A DNA stretch of 6,352 nt from an uncultured Ruminococcus sp. (GTDB lineage Bacteria; Bacillota; Clostridia; Oscillospirales; Ruminococcaceae): positions 1-6,352 of the forward strand of contig CAMWHN010000130.1 in the NCBI GenBank assembly GCA_947174085.1, given 5' to 3'. A model generated the notes under the pieces. The model had not been told where the DNA came from. It ran no database searches and worked only from the letters and a program-made list of their open reading frames with translations. Below, in pieces: positions 1 to 5,550 of this stretch (its first letter is position 1; each line of letters opens with the position of its first letter). A program made the translations under genes and the position numbers.

Positions 1-101
1 CCCTATTATGTATAATGAATTATGCAAAATAAGTCACTATTCCAAATTTCAATAAATTCACAGCTAATATAGTCTATAGAATAATATTTTTAATAAATAT
101 A

Positions 102-130
102 TTGACTTTATATAAAAATTGTGCTACAAT
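102..130 (+). promoter_or_regulatory. Sigma-A-type promoter of the toxin-antitoxin operon
   Basis: A -35 box TTGACT (102-107) is followed after exactly 17 bases by a -10 box TACAAT (125-130). A TG at 122-123 makes it an extended -10. The antitoxin start codon lies about 32 bases downstream of the -10, so the leader is short. This is the best consensus promoter in the window. Position and spacing are seen directly; activity is inferred. Confidence 0.8.
118..130. promoter_or_regulatory. Inverted repeat over the -10 box, candidate autoregulatory operator
   Basis: ATTGT (118-122) and ACAAT (126-130) form a perfect 5-bp inverted repeat around GCT, and the right arm lies inside the -10 box. Ribbon-helix-helix antitoxins of the RelB/DinJ group usually bind short palindromes in their own promoters and block RNA polymerase, so this is the natural operator candidate. 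The arms are short and the region is very AT-rich, so chance is possible. Confidence 0.45.
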
Positions 131-146
131 ATATATAATATAAAAC

Positions 147-156
147 AGAGAGGGGA
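147..156 (+). promoter_or_regulatory. Ribosome binding site of the antitoxin gene
   Basis: The purine run AGAGAGGGGA ends 6 bases before the ATG at 163. It fixes the antitoxin start and predicts strong translation. High antitoxin output relative to the toxin, which has only a weak site and a TTG start, is the usual pattern in type II toxin-antitoxin operons. Confidence 0.8.
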
Positions 157-162
157 ATATTT

Positions 163-462
163 ATGCCACAGACAACTTTAAATATTCGCATTGATGCAGA
201 ACTCAAAAAACAATTTAATAGCCTTTGCTCTGAAATTGGAATGAATATGAGTACTGCTATTAGTGTTTTTGCAAAAAAAGCTGTTAGAGAACGTAGGATT
301 CCATTTGACTTGACTGCTGATTCACAAGTAGAACAATCTAAGAACAAGTTAGATGGCAATAAGCGTATTGGAGTAGCAAAAGGTAAGCTTCATGTTCCAA
401 AAGATTTTGCAGAATGGGACAAGGAAGTAGAAGAATTATTTGAGAATGGTGATATAATTTGA
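163..462 (+). CDS. RelB/DinJ-type ribbon-helix-helix antitoxin
   Basis: Likely antitoxin of a type II toxin-antitoxin pair, 99 aa, expected to dimerise, bind its own promoter and neutralise the PIN toxin encoded immediately downstream. Residues 4-10 (TTLNIRI) look like the DNA-binding beta strand, followed by two helices at about 11-25 and 29-43. The stretch ending in RRIPFDL (44-50) is typical of the RelB/DinJ family. The C-terminal part (about 69-96, IGVAKGKLHVPKDF then acidic EWDKEVEELFE) resembles the tail of antitoxins that partner PIN toxins and probably wraps the toxin. The ATG at 163 is supported by a strong ribosome binding site. The stop codon (460-462) is embedded in the toxin start, so the two are translationally coupled. 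RelB-type antitoxins classically pair with RelE-fold toxins; here the partner is a PIN nuclease. Family assignment is from motif recognition only. Confidence 0.85.
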   Translation: MPQTTLNIRIDAELKKQFNSLCSEIGMNMSTAISVFAKKAVRERRIPFDLTADSQVEQSKNKLDGNKRIGVAKGKLHVPKDFAEWDKEVEELFENGDII

Positions 463-860
463 ATTTTTTGTTAGACACACATATTTTACTTTGGGCAATC
501 GCTGATGATGAGCAACTTCCTGAAAAAGCGAAAGAACTAATTGAAAATGAAAAAAATGAAATATATTTCAGTGTCATCTCTTTGTGGGAGATTCAAATTA
601 AGCATATTCTGTACCCTGAACAGTTGCCAAATGCTAAGACTGTAGCAGAATACTGTAAAAAATCTGGATTCAAAATGATTTCACTTGAAGATGAAAGCAT
701 TTATAGACTAGAAAAATTAACAAGACCTGATTCAGCTCCGAGATACAAAGACCCTTTTGACAAAATTTTAATTTGTCAAGCAATCACTAAAAACATGATA
801 TTTCTAACACATGATTCTTTAATTTCAGAATATAATGTTCCGAATATTATGTTTGTATAA
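459..860 (+). CDS. PIN-domain ribonuclease toxin, VapC-like
   Basis: Likely toxin of the pair, a single-domain Mg2+-dependent PIN endoribonuclease of 133 aa, the normal VapC length. The signature residues are all present: D6 in NFLLDTHILLW, E44 in SLWEIQIKH, D98 with D101 in the KDPFDKILICQA motif, and D119 in FLTHD. It therefore appears catalytically intact. In this family the acidic cluster binds metal and cleaves RNA, commonly tRNA or rRNA; the target here cannot be read from sequence. The start is a TTG at 459 whose last two bases overlap the antitoxin stop (TTGA, 4 bp). It is chosen because it places the conserved LLDTH strand at the N-terminus as usual; a later TTG at 468 would remove part of this strand. 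A weak GAGAATGG lies upstream at 442-449, so expression is probably coupled to antitoxin translation. Confidence 0.88.
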   Translation: MNFLLDTHILLWAIADDEQLPEKAKELIENEKNEIYFSVISLWEIQIKHILYPEQLPNAKTVAEYCKKSGFKMISLEDESIYRLEKLTRPDSAPRYKDPFDKILICQAITKNMIFLTHDSLISEYNVPNIMFV

Positions 861-911
861 TGCTTGATTGAATACGAAATTTTATATTATGAAAAATGTC
901 GAAAATATAAC

Positions 912-963
912 AAAAAAATAAGACCACTGTATTAAGTTTTAAATTAATACAGTGGTTTTATTT
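912..963. terminator. Bidirectional Rho-independent terminator between convergent genes
   Basis: A perfect 13-bp stem is formed by ACCACTGTATTAA (923-935) and TTAATACAGTGGT (944-956) around an 8-base loop. On the plus strand it is followed by TTTTATTTATTTTTT. On the minus strand it is followed by the complement of the A-tract at 912-918. It lies between the toxin gene and the symporter gene, whose stop codon is at 962-964, so it can serve both. The stem can extend by further A-T and G-U pairs into the flanking tracts. Confidence 0.9.
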
Positions 964-2242
964 ATTTTTTCTTATATTTGCTATATAATAATAAAATCGC
1001 TGGTAAATTACAATAAGCCATACAAGCATTTGCAATATCTGCTAATGTCCAAACTAATTCTAATTGCATAACAGCTCCGATTGCAACAGCGATACAGAAT
1101 AAGCCCTGATAAAGCTTGCTACTAGCATTTGTAAGCGTTTGAAAAGCACTTGCGCCACAATATGACCAGCCTATTAACGTACAGAATGCAAATAATGCAA
1201 TCATTGGCGGAAGAATCCAATCTGCAAGATTGCCTAAGCCTATACGAAACGCTGATAATACTAAAATTGCCCCGTCTTGCTTAGAATCTAATGCACCTGT
1301 ACAGAGAATGACCAAAGCTGTTGCCGTACAACATAAGAACGTATCAGCAATAACTTCTAACATACCACAGAGACCTAAAAATTCCGGATAATTGCTATCT
1401 GCTTCCCCGTGTAATAAGCCACTGCTTCCAAGTCCTGCTTCATTTGAGAATACCCCTCGTCTAATCCCAACAGAAATTGCCTGACGAACGGCAATGCCAC
1501 TCACACCACCACTAACAGCAGATATGCCAAAAGCTTCTTGAAAAATAGCTCGTACTGCATTACTAAGATTCGCACGACAATTCCAGATAATTAGCAAAGC
1601 TAATAATAAATAAATACCAGACAAAACAGGAATTAAAATACTTGTTACTGTTCCAATACGTTTCGCACCGCCAAAAATAATAATACTTAATAAAATTGCT
1701 GTAACAATGCCAGTCCATAACGGCGGAATAGAAAAACTTTCTTGTAAGCTCTGTGCCATGGCATGACTTTGTGTCATATTTCCCATGCCAAAAGACGCTC
1801 CCACACAGCAAATGGCAAAAATTTTCGCAAGTTTCGGACTATGTAAGCCATATTTTAAATATGCAATTGCACCAAAATCATGTTTTGTTCTGTAATAACA
1901 GCTTAAGACATTCTCAGCGTAAATTAATCCCATGCCTAATAATGCGGCTACCCACATCCAGAATATTGCTCCTGCGCCTCCTAAAGTTAATGCCGTTGCT
2001 ACTCCAACAATATTACCTGTCCCCATCGCCGCCGCAAGAGATGTCATACAAGCCTGAAATGGTGAAAGCTGATGTTTTGTATTAGAATTATTTTTAATAT
2101 TTTTTTTAGAAATTAATAATCCAAAGCTTTTCAAACATGCAAATTTAGAATATACCAGACAAAATAAACCTATTGCTAATAAAAGTCCTGTTAAACCACT
2201 TCCCCATAATACTTGATTGATACTTGTGAAAAAATTCAGCAT
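962..2242 (-). CDS. AGCS-family sodium:alanine / amino-acid symporter
   Basis: Integral membrane protein of 426 aa that should import alanine, glycine or a related small amino acid with Na+ (alanine or glycine:cation symporter family, TC 2.A.25). Hallmarks are SPFQACMTSLAAAMGTGNIVG at about 60-80 (the GTGN motif), GGAGAIFWMW at 88-97, ASFGMGNMTQS at 149-159, and VFSNEAGLGSS at 264-274, the most diagnostic family motif. GWSYCG (358-363) and ELVWTLADIANACMA (395-409) match the C-terminal helices. About ten hydrophobic helices are visible. It is slightly shorter than many members, mainly from a compact 118-130 loop where the common GGPMYY-type segment reads GAIAYL. An upstream in-frame ATG at 2260 exists, but the ribosome binding site lies between the two ATGs, so 2242 is the start. 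It is a monocistronic unit, convergent with the toxin operon and divergent from the bPH2 operon. Substrate is inferred from family. Confidence 0.92.
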   Translation of the reverse strand: MLNFFTSINQVLWGSGLTGLLLAIGLFCLVYSKFACLKSFGLLISKKNIKNNSNTKHQLSPFQACMTSLAAAMGTGNIVGVATALTLGGAGAIFWMWVAALLGMGLIYAENVLSCYYRTKHDFGAIAYLKYGLHSPKLAKIFAICCVGASFGMGNMTQSHAMAQSLQESFSIPPLWTGIVTAILLSIIIFGGAKRIGTVTSILIPVLSGIYLLLALLIIWNCRANLSNAVRAIFQEAFGISAVSGGVSGIAVRQAISVGIRRGVFSNEAGLGSSGLLHGEADSNYPEFLGLCGMLEVIADTFLCCTATALVILCTGALDSKQDGAILVLSAFRIGLGNLADWILPPMIALFAFCTLIGWSYCGASAFQTLTNASSKLYQGLFCIAVAIGAVMQLELVWTLADIANACMAYCNLPAILLLYSKYKKK

Positions 2243-2246
2243 AAAA

Positions 2247-2256
2247 ACTCCTTTCC
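2247..2256 (-). promoter_or_regulatory. Ribosome binding site that decides the symporter start
   Basis: On the minus strand GGAAAGGAGT lies 4 bases upstream of the ATG at 2242-2240 (core AGGAG plus the T-rich spacer). It sits inside the reading frame if translation began at the ATG at 2260, which has no comparable site upstream. This makes the shorter, 426-residue product the supported one. Confidence 0.85.
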
Positions 2257-2267
2257 GCATAATATGC

Positions 2268-2297
2268 TTGCAATTATATTCTAATTTATGCTATAAT
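2268..2297 (+). promoter_or_regulatory. Promoter of the bPH2/dockerin operon
   Basis: TTGCAA (2268-2273) and TATAAT (2292-2297) are separated by 18 bases, and TG at 2289-2290 gives an extended -10 (TGCTATAAT). The same TGC-plus-box layout occurs in the toxin-antitoxin promoter. It looks like a housekeeping sigma-A promoter. I see no ECF-type element such as the sigma-W promoter known for ydbST in B. subtilis. Its -35 box touches the -10 box of the divergent symporter promoter. Confidence 0.65.
2273..2278 (-). promoter_or_regulatory. Candidate -10 box of the symporter gene
   Basis: Read on the minus strand this is a perfect TATAAT, about 30 bases upstream of the ATG at 2242, giving a leader of roughly 20-25 bases. 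No good -35 is visible 16-18 bases upstream, where only AT-rich sequence is found. The region is so AT-rich that a chance match is possible, but the distance to the start is right. Confidence 0.45.
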
Positions 2298-2317
2298 ATA
2301 TAATAATCATATGACAG

Positions 2318-2326
2318 AAAAGGGGG
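2318..2326 (+). promoter_or_regulatory. Ribosome binding site supporting a TTG start
   Basis: AAAAGGGGG lies 9 bases upstream of the TTG at 2336. The following spacer AATTTTTCA closely matches the spacer before the next gene (GGGG ATTTTTC then ATG at 2769). The parallel supports TTG as the true start of the first gene of the operon; the first ATG, at 2366, has no comparable site. Confidence 0.7.
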
Positions 2327-2335
2327 AATTTTTCA

Positions 2336-2779
2336 TTGAAAGAATATTATGCCGATTTATCTGCTATGAAATTATTACAAGTATTAATTTCTGTAATTAC
2401 TGTTATTTTGATTTCTGCTAGTATTTTTATTTTTTTCAGATTAAAAATAATTATCTGGATTTTAGTTGGTATTTTTATCATAACTGCAATCATAATTAAT
2501 TTTATCTGCTTGCCAGTATATTTTAAAACGCTAAAATATACTGTCACAGCAAATCAAATTACAATTCGTCAGGGTATTTTCTTAGTGCGTGAGCAATCTA
2601 TTAAATTACAGTCCGTGCAGTTTGTACAATTCATTACTGGTCTTAATGGCATGTTTGGCTTAAATTTTGTAATATTATATGTCTACGGAGGCAGTATGAT
2701 GATTTTCTTCATGAAAAAGCAAGACCGTCAGGAATTAACAGATTTTTTACAAAGAAAGGGGATTTTTCATGCGCCGTGA
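2336..2779 (+). CDS. YdbS-like small membrane protein with one bPH2 domain
   Basis: A 147-aa membrane protein of the bacterial PH-like family (bPH2, formerly DUF304), matching B. subtilis YdbS in size, layout and gene order. Two hydrophobic helices (about 13-34 and 38-59) form a hairpin. They are followed by a cytoplasmic-facing bPH2 domain at about 64-140. Its pattern is a strand pair (LKYTVTANQITIRQGIF, 67-82), then EQSIKLQSVQFVQ (86-98), then GMFGLNFVILYVYGG (105-119). The fold is not enzymatic; in B. subtilis ydbST contributes to resistance against antimicrobials from other bacilli, and the exact molecular role is unknown. Translation begins at TTG 2336, supported by the upstream purine run. 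Its end overlaps the next gene by 11 bp, implying coupled synthesis and probably a complex with the YdbT-like partner. Homology is recognised by pattern, not by search. Confidence 0.78.
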   Translation: MKEYYADLSAMKLLQVLISVITVILISASIFIFFRLKIIIWILVGIFIITAIIINFICLPVYFKTLKYTVTANQITIRQGIFLVREQSIKLQSVQFVQFITGLNGMFGLNFVILYVYGGSMMIFFMKKQDRQELTDFLQRKGIFHAP

Positions 2780-4343
2780 ACATCCGCTTAGAATTTTAAA
2801 ATATAGCACAAAAACATTATGGCTATTAATTTTTCCTATATTTCGTGGTGCTATGAATATTAAAAATTCTCTTGTATTTCAAGAAATTAAAAATATTCCT
2901 GAAATTTTTTTAAACTGGCTACATGGTGTCTGGTTTGATTTATTGATATTAGCATGTATTTTAGGCTATGGGTTTCTTATCTGGTTTTTTAGAAAATTCA
3001 CAGTCAAAAATAATCAAATCTATGTACAAGATGGTTTTATTTTTACTAGAATACGCATTTTGCCAATGAAAAATATCTCTTCTATGACAATTGAACGGCG
3101 TTTTTTTCTAAAAGCATTTCATGCATCTTATATTTATATAGACACAGCTTCCGGTTTACTAGACGTTGCTGATATTCAGTTATTAATTCGTCAAAAAGAT
3201 GAAATTATATTTTATTCTGCTCTGCCTAGAATCCGACACGGTAAACGTCATAATTACCAACAGAAAGTAAAAATTTGGCAAATATTATTATTTTCCGTTA
3301 TTTTCTCAAGCAGTTTTTCAGGAGCATTATATATCGCAATGTTCTGGTTTCAAGGCGGTAGAATTGCAAGGGATTTAATTAACGAATTTCAGCTTACAGA
3401 GCGTTTAACTCTAGTATCAAATGAAGTTGCAGAACATCTTGCCGGCATTCAGCCAATTGCTGTGACAGTAGGAATTATTATTTTATCTACATGGCTATTG
3501 TCTTTTATTAATAACTTACTAAGATACAGTGGATTTTATATGGAAAGTGACAAGAGACAATTATTTGTCAAAAACGGTATTTTAACAACCAGATTTTTTC
3601 ATTTGCAGAATCATAAAATTAATTTTCTGGATATTCGTCAAAATTTTATTACTAAAATGTTTCAAATATATTCTTTTACAGTCAATTGCTCTGGTTACGG
3701 CACACAGAAAGGTACTTTGCCAATTTGCTTGCCAATTTTGACACAGAAGCAACTGGAAACAGCAATGCCGTTTATTTTTCCGGCTAGTCGCATGTTAAAA
3801 ATTCAGCTCAGACCGCCGAAAAGTTCTTGGTTCGGTTATACTTGCATTTGGATAATTTATTTACTTGCTATTATTCCCGCAACAGAATTAATTAAATATT
3901 TATCACCGACAGTACAGGAAATTTTAAACATGTTTGAATCTATTAGTGCAATTATTCCGGCGAAAGAAATCACAGAACGACTTTTGCCCACTTTGCAGGA
4001 AATTTTAAATTCTCTGCAATTCATGATTGCTTTGCCAATTTTCTGGAAATTAATTATTCAGGTCAGTGCATTATTCACAAATGGCGTGAGTATTTCTAAA
4101 AATCAAATCTGTGTGAAATATTGCAAAGGTTTTACATTTCATACCATTGTAGCAGAAAAAGATTGCATTGTGAAAATTCGTATTCAACAATATATCTGGC
4201 AGAAATGGGCTAATAAATGCCATTTAACAATTTATTTCCGTTCTGAAAATGCAAAGCATTGTAAATTATATGGCTTGGATTATCAGCAAACGAAAGCATA
4301 CTTCACTGAATTTTTAACACCAATAAAATACATGAAAGGATAG
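2769..4343 (+). CDS. YdbT-like membrane protein with three bPH2 domains
   Basis: A 524-aa integral membrane protein built from three units, each with a hydrophobic hairpin and a bPH2 (DUF304) domain, as in B. subtilis YdbT. Membrane segments are seen at about 15-27, 55-74, 168-194, 229-250, 353-370 and 415-436. The bPH2 domains lie at about 76-155, 255-335 and 437-520; the first two show the family pattern of a strand, a G-turn and a basic or aromatic strand (NNQIYVQDGFIFTRIRILPM 81-100; RQLFVKNGILTTRFFHLQ 263-280). The third is the most divergent. Residues 367-393 and 394-420 are a tandem duplication in the loop between the last two membrane segments. The start is ATG 2769 with AAAGGGG at 2755-2761. 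The stop is 6 bases before the next start, and the end of the gene contains that gene's ribosome binding site. Likely acts with the YdbS-like protein at the membrane; function otherwise inferred from family. Confidence 0.78.
   Translation: MRREHPLRILKYSTKTLWLLIFPIFRGAMNIKNSLVFQEIKNIPEIFLNWLHGVWFDLLILACILGYGFLIWFFRKFTVKNNQIYVQDGFIFTRIRILPMKNISSMTIERRFFLKAFHASYIYIDTASGLLDVADIQLLIRQKDEIIFYSALPRIRHGKRHNYQQKVKIWQILLFSVIFSSSFSGALYIAMFWFQGGRIARDLINEFQLTERLTLVSNEVAEHLAGIQPIAVTVGIIILSTWLLSFINNLLRYSGFYMESDKRQLFVKNGILTTRFFHLQNHKINFLDIRQNFITKMFQIYSFTVNCSGYGTQKGTLPICLPILTQKQLETAMPFIFPASRMLKIQLRPPKSSWFGYTCIWIIYLLAIIPATELIKYLSPTVQEILNMFESISAIIPAKEITERLLPTLQEILNSLQFMIALPIFWKLIIQVSALFTNGVSISKNQICVKYCKGFTFHTIVAEKDCIVKIRIQQYIWQKWANKCHLTIYFRSENAKHCKLYGLDYQQTKAYFTEFLTPIKYMKG
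3867..4028 (+). repeat. 81-bp tandem in-frame duplication inside the YdbT-like gene
   Basis: Two units of 81 bp (3867-3947 and 3948-4028) encode 27-residue repeats that begin AIIPA and contain LxPTxQEILN at the same spacing. I count 14 of 27 residues identical. The DNA has diverged, although CAGGAAATTTTAAA is preserved exactly in both units, so the duplication is old. The repeats fall between two membrane segments. Confidence 0.8.
4335..4340 (+). promoter_or_regulatory. Ribosome binding site inside the end of the YdbT-like gene
   Basis: AAAGGA, encoding the last two residues of the upstream protein and followed at once by its TAG stop, lies 9 bases before the ATG at 4350. Ribosomes ending the YdbT-like gene are therefore placed on the next start, which argues for translational coupling. 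The same motif with TAG is copied in front of the second paralogue (5536-5544). Confidence 0.7.
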
Positions 4344-4349
4344 TTATTT

Positions 4350-5510
4350 ATGAAAAAAAGAATCGTTATTTCTATTTTGACAGGATTATTATTATCAGCT
4401 TCTGTACCAATTCATGCAAATGCAATATTAGGTGATGTAAATCGTGATTCTGTGCTTAATTTTGATGATGCCTATGCGATATTAGAACATTGTGCAAGTA
4501 TTGGGGCAGGAAATGGCGGAATACTTTCTGATAAAGCACTTATGTCAGCAGATTACAGTGTAGATGGCAAGATAGATGCAAAAGACGCTTTTAAAATTTT
4601 GGTTTATTGCTCTAAATCAGAGCAACTCGTTGCAAAAAAATCAGAAGAACTCGCCACAATTTTAGACGAACTTGCCACAATTGATAAATGGAAAGATGAA
4701 TGGAAAAAGGCATATTCCATTCAGCTTACTAAATTTCAGTCTTATGAAAATCGTTATGAATTAGCAGATATTAACGGCGATTCTATTCCAGAATTATTTA
4801 TTATGCTATATGAAGATACTTTCAAAACAATGGTTTATACTTATCAGAATGGCTCTTGTCAGCAAATTCATTTCCCAACAGAAAGCGGAGCTATTGACAC
4901 TTGGAATATGTATGTTTCTTCCGAATTTGATGGCTTACTTGTTTGGGATTCTCTAACTCCTATAACGGATACTGGTAATTATTTTTATGATAATGTAATT
5001 ACTATTTATAAAATAGATAATTTTACAGCAATTTCACAGCATAAACTGATTACAGATTATGCCAATGATAGTTACTATTTTGATGATACTTCTATTACAA
5101 GAGAAGAGTATTATAATTATTATGAATCTCTTTATTGTCTTGATCAATTTTATTATATAACAAATCGTGATTTATTAAATATTTATGGCACTGGCGAATC
5201 GCAAGCAAATATTATCAAAAATTCCATTAATTTTGACAACAATGGTTGTCTTTTATTTGATGTTACTTGCAATAATATTACAGAAAAGTCTAATATTACA
5301 TTTCATGTCGTGCCACATGGTTCAGAACATATATTAGAAAATGCAATTGAACATACAGCTACAAATGACATAAGTAGTTTATACCAAGCCATTCATAACG
5401 ATTGTCACGCTTATTACATACTTGGGGAAATTCCTGCTGGCGATTATGATTTATTTATGCTAACTGATGACGGAACAGAATTAGATAGTATTACATTTGA
5501 AGTTAAGTAA
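4350..5510 (+). CDS. Secreted protein with N-terminal dockerin-like domain, paralogue 1
   Basis: A 386-aa exported protein of unknown function. Residues 1-25 are a signal peptide (KKR, hydrophobic core, cleavage after HANA). Residues 27-88 form a type I dockerin-like module with two EF-like loops: D29-N31-D33-N37-D40 in GDVNRDSVLNFDDAY, and D68-S70-D72-D76-D79 in ADYSVDGKIDAKDAF. Both keep the acidic calcium positions. A charged linker follows with a doubled heptad (ELATILD/ELATIDK, 100-113). The body (about 115-280) has another calcium-loop-like motif, D140-N142-D144-P-E148, as in VCBS/FG-GAP-like proteins. The C-terminus (about 285-386) looks like a beta-sandwich ending DYDLFMLTDDGTELDSITFEV. 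No catalytic motif is seen. Dockerins normally sit at the C-terminus of cellulosomal enzymes; here it is first, so a structural, adhesive or sensing role is as likely. It follows the YdbT-like gene by 6 bp and is in the same operon. Confidence 0.8.
   Translation: MKKRIVISILTGLLLSASVPIHANAILGDVNRDSVLNFDDAYAILEHCASIGAGNGGILSDKALMSADYSVDGKIDAKDAFKILVYCSKSEQLVAKKSEELATILDELATIDKWKDEWKKAYSIQLTKFQSYENRYELADINGDSIPELFIMLYEDTFKTMVYTYQNGSCQQIHFPTESGAIDTWNMYVSSEFDGLLVWDSLTPITDTGNYFYDNVITIYKIDNFTAISQHKLITDYANDSYYFDDTSITREEYYNYYESLYCLDQFYYITNRDLLNIYGTGESQANIIKNSINFDNNGCLLFDVTCNNITEKSNITFHVVPHGSEHILENAIEHTATNDISSLYQAIHNDCHAYYILGEIPAGDYDLFMLTDDGTELDSITFEVK
4647..4688 (+). repeat. 21-bp tandem repeat in the linker of paralogue 1
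   Basis: GAACTCGCCACAATTTTAGA and its downstream copy starting at 4668 repeat with a period of 21 bp and encode ELATILD and ELATIDK. The period of seven residues fits a short helical, coiled-coil-like linker between the dockerin module and the body. The same repeat is kept in paralogue 2 at 5845-5886, so it predates the gene duplication. Confidence 0.75.
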
Positions 5511-5550
5511 AATAAATAATAAAAATAATTACAAGAAAGGATAGTTAGTT
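5511..5550 (+). other. Short intergenic leader, no terminator, copied ribosome binding site
   Basis: These 40 bases are AT-rich and show no hairpin, so transcription should continue from paralogue 1 into paralogue 2. The last 21 bases (5530-5550) match the 21 bases before the first paralogue (4329-4349) at 19 positions, including GAAAGGATAGTTA. In the first copy that motif is the 3' end and stop codon of the YdbT-like gene. Confidence 0.75.

Noticed and set aside
1..101. Possible end of an upstream gene or an element boundary at the left edge
   Set aside because: The stretch is AT-rich and stop-rich, with no recognisable coding pattern, terminal inverted repeat or RNA structure.
108..577. 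Two minus-strand frames over the toxin-antitoxin genes
   Set aside because: They overlap each other and lie opposite two well-supported genes; the hydrophobic content is what antisense AT-rich sequence gives.
1563..1811. Second minus-strand frame inside the symporter gene
   Set aside because: It overlaps the diagnostic symporter frame entirely and shows no family motif of its own.
1753..2085. Plus-strand open frame of 110 codons opposite the symporter gene
   Set aside because: It is antisense to a well-supported transporter, its product has no recognisable features, and there is no ribosome binding site; it is a shadow frame.
2243..2260. ATG at 2260 as start of the symporter
   Set aside because: The only good ribosome binding site lies downstream of it, immediately before the ATG at 2242.
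2347..2547. Minus-strand frame opposite the YdbS-like gene
   Set aside because: It lies opposite the membrane segments of a supported gene; its Ile/Lys-rich product is a by-product of AT-rich sequence.
2769..2779. The 11-bp overlap as a frameshift splitting one bPH2 protein into two
   Set aside because: The second gene has its own strong ribosome binding site and ATG, and separate adjacent ydbS and ydbT genes are the normal arrangement in Firmicutes.
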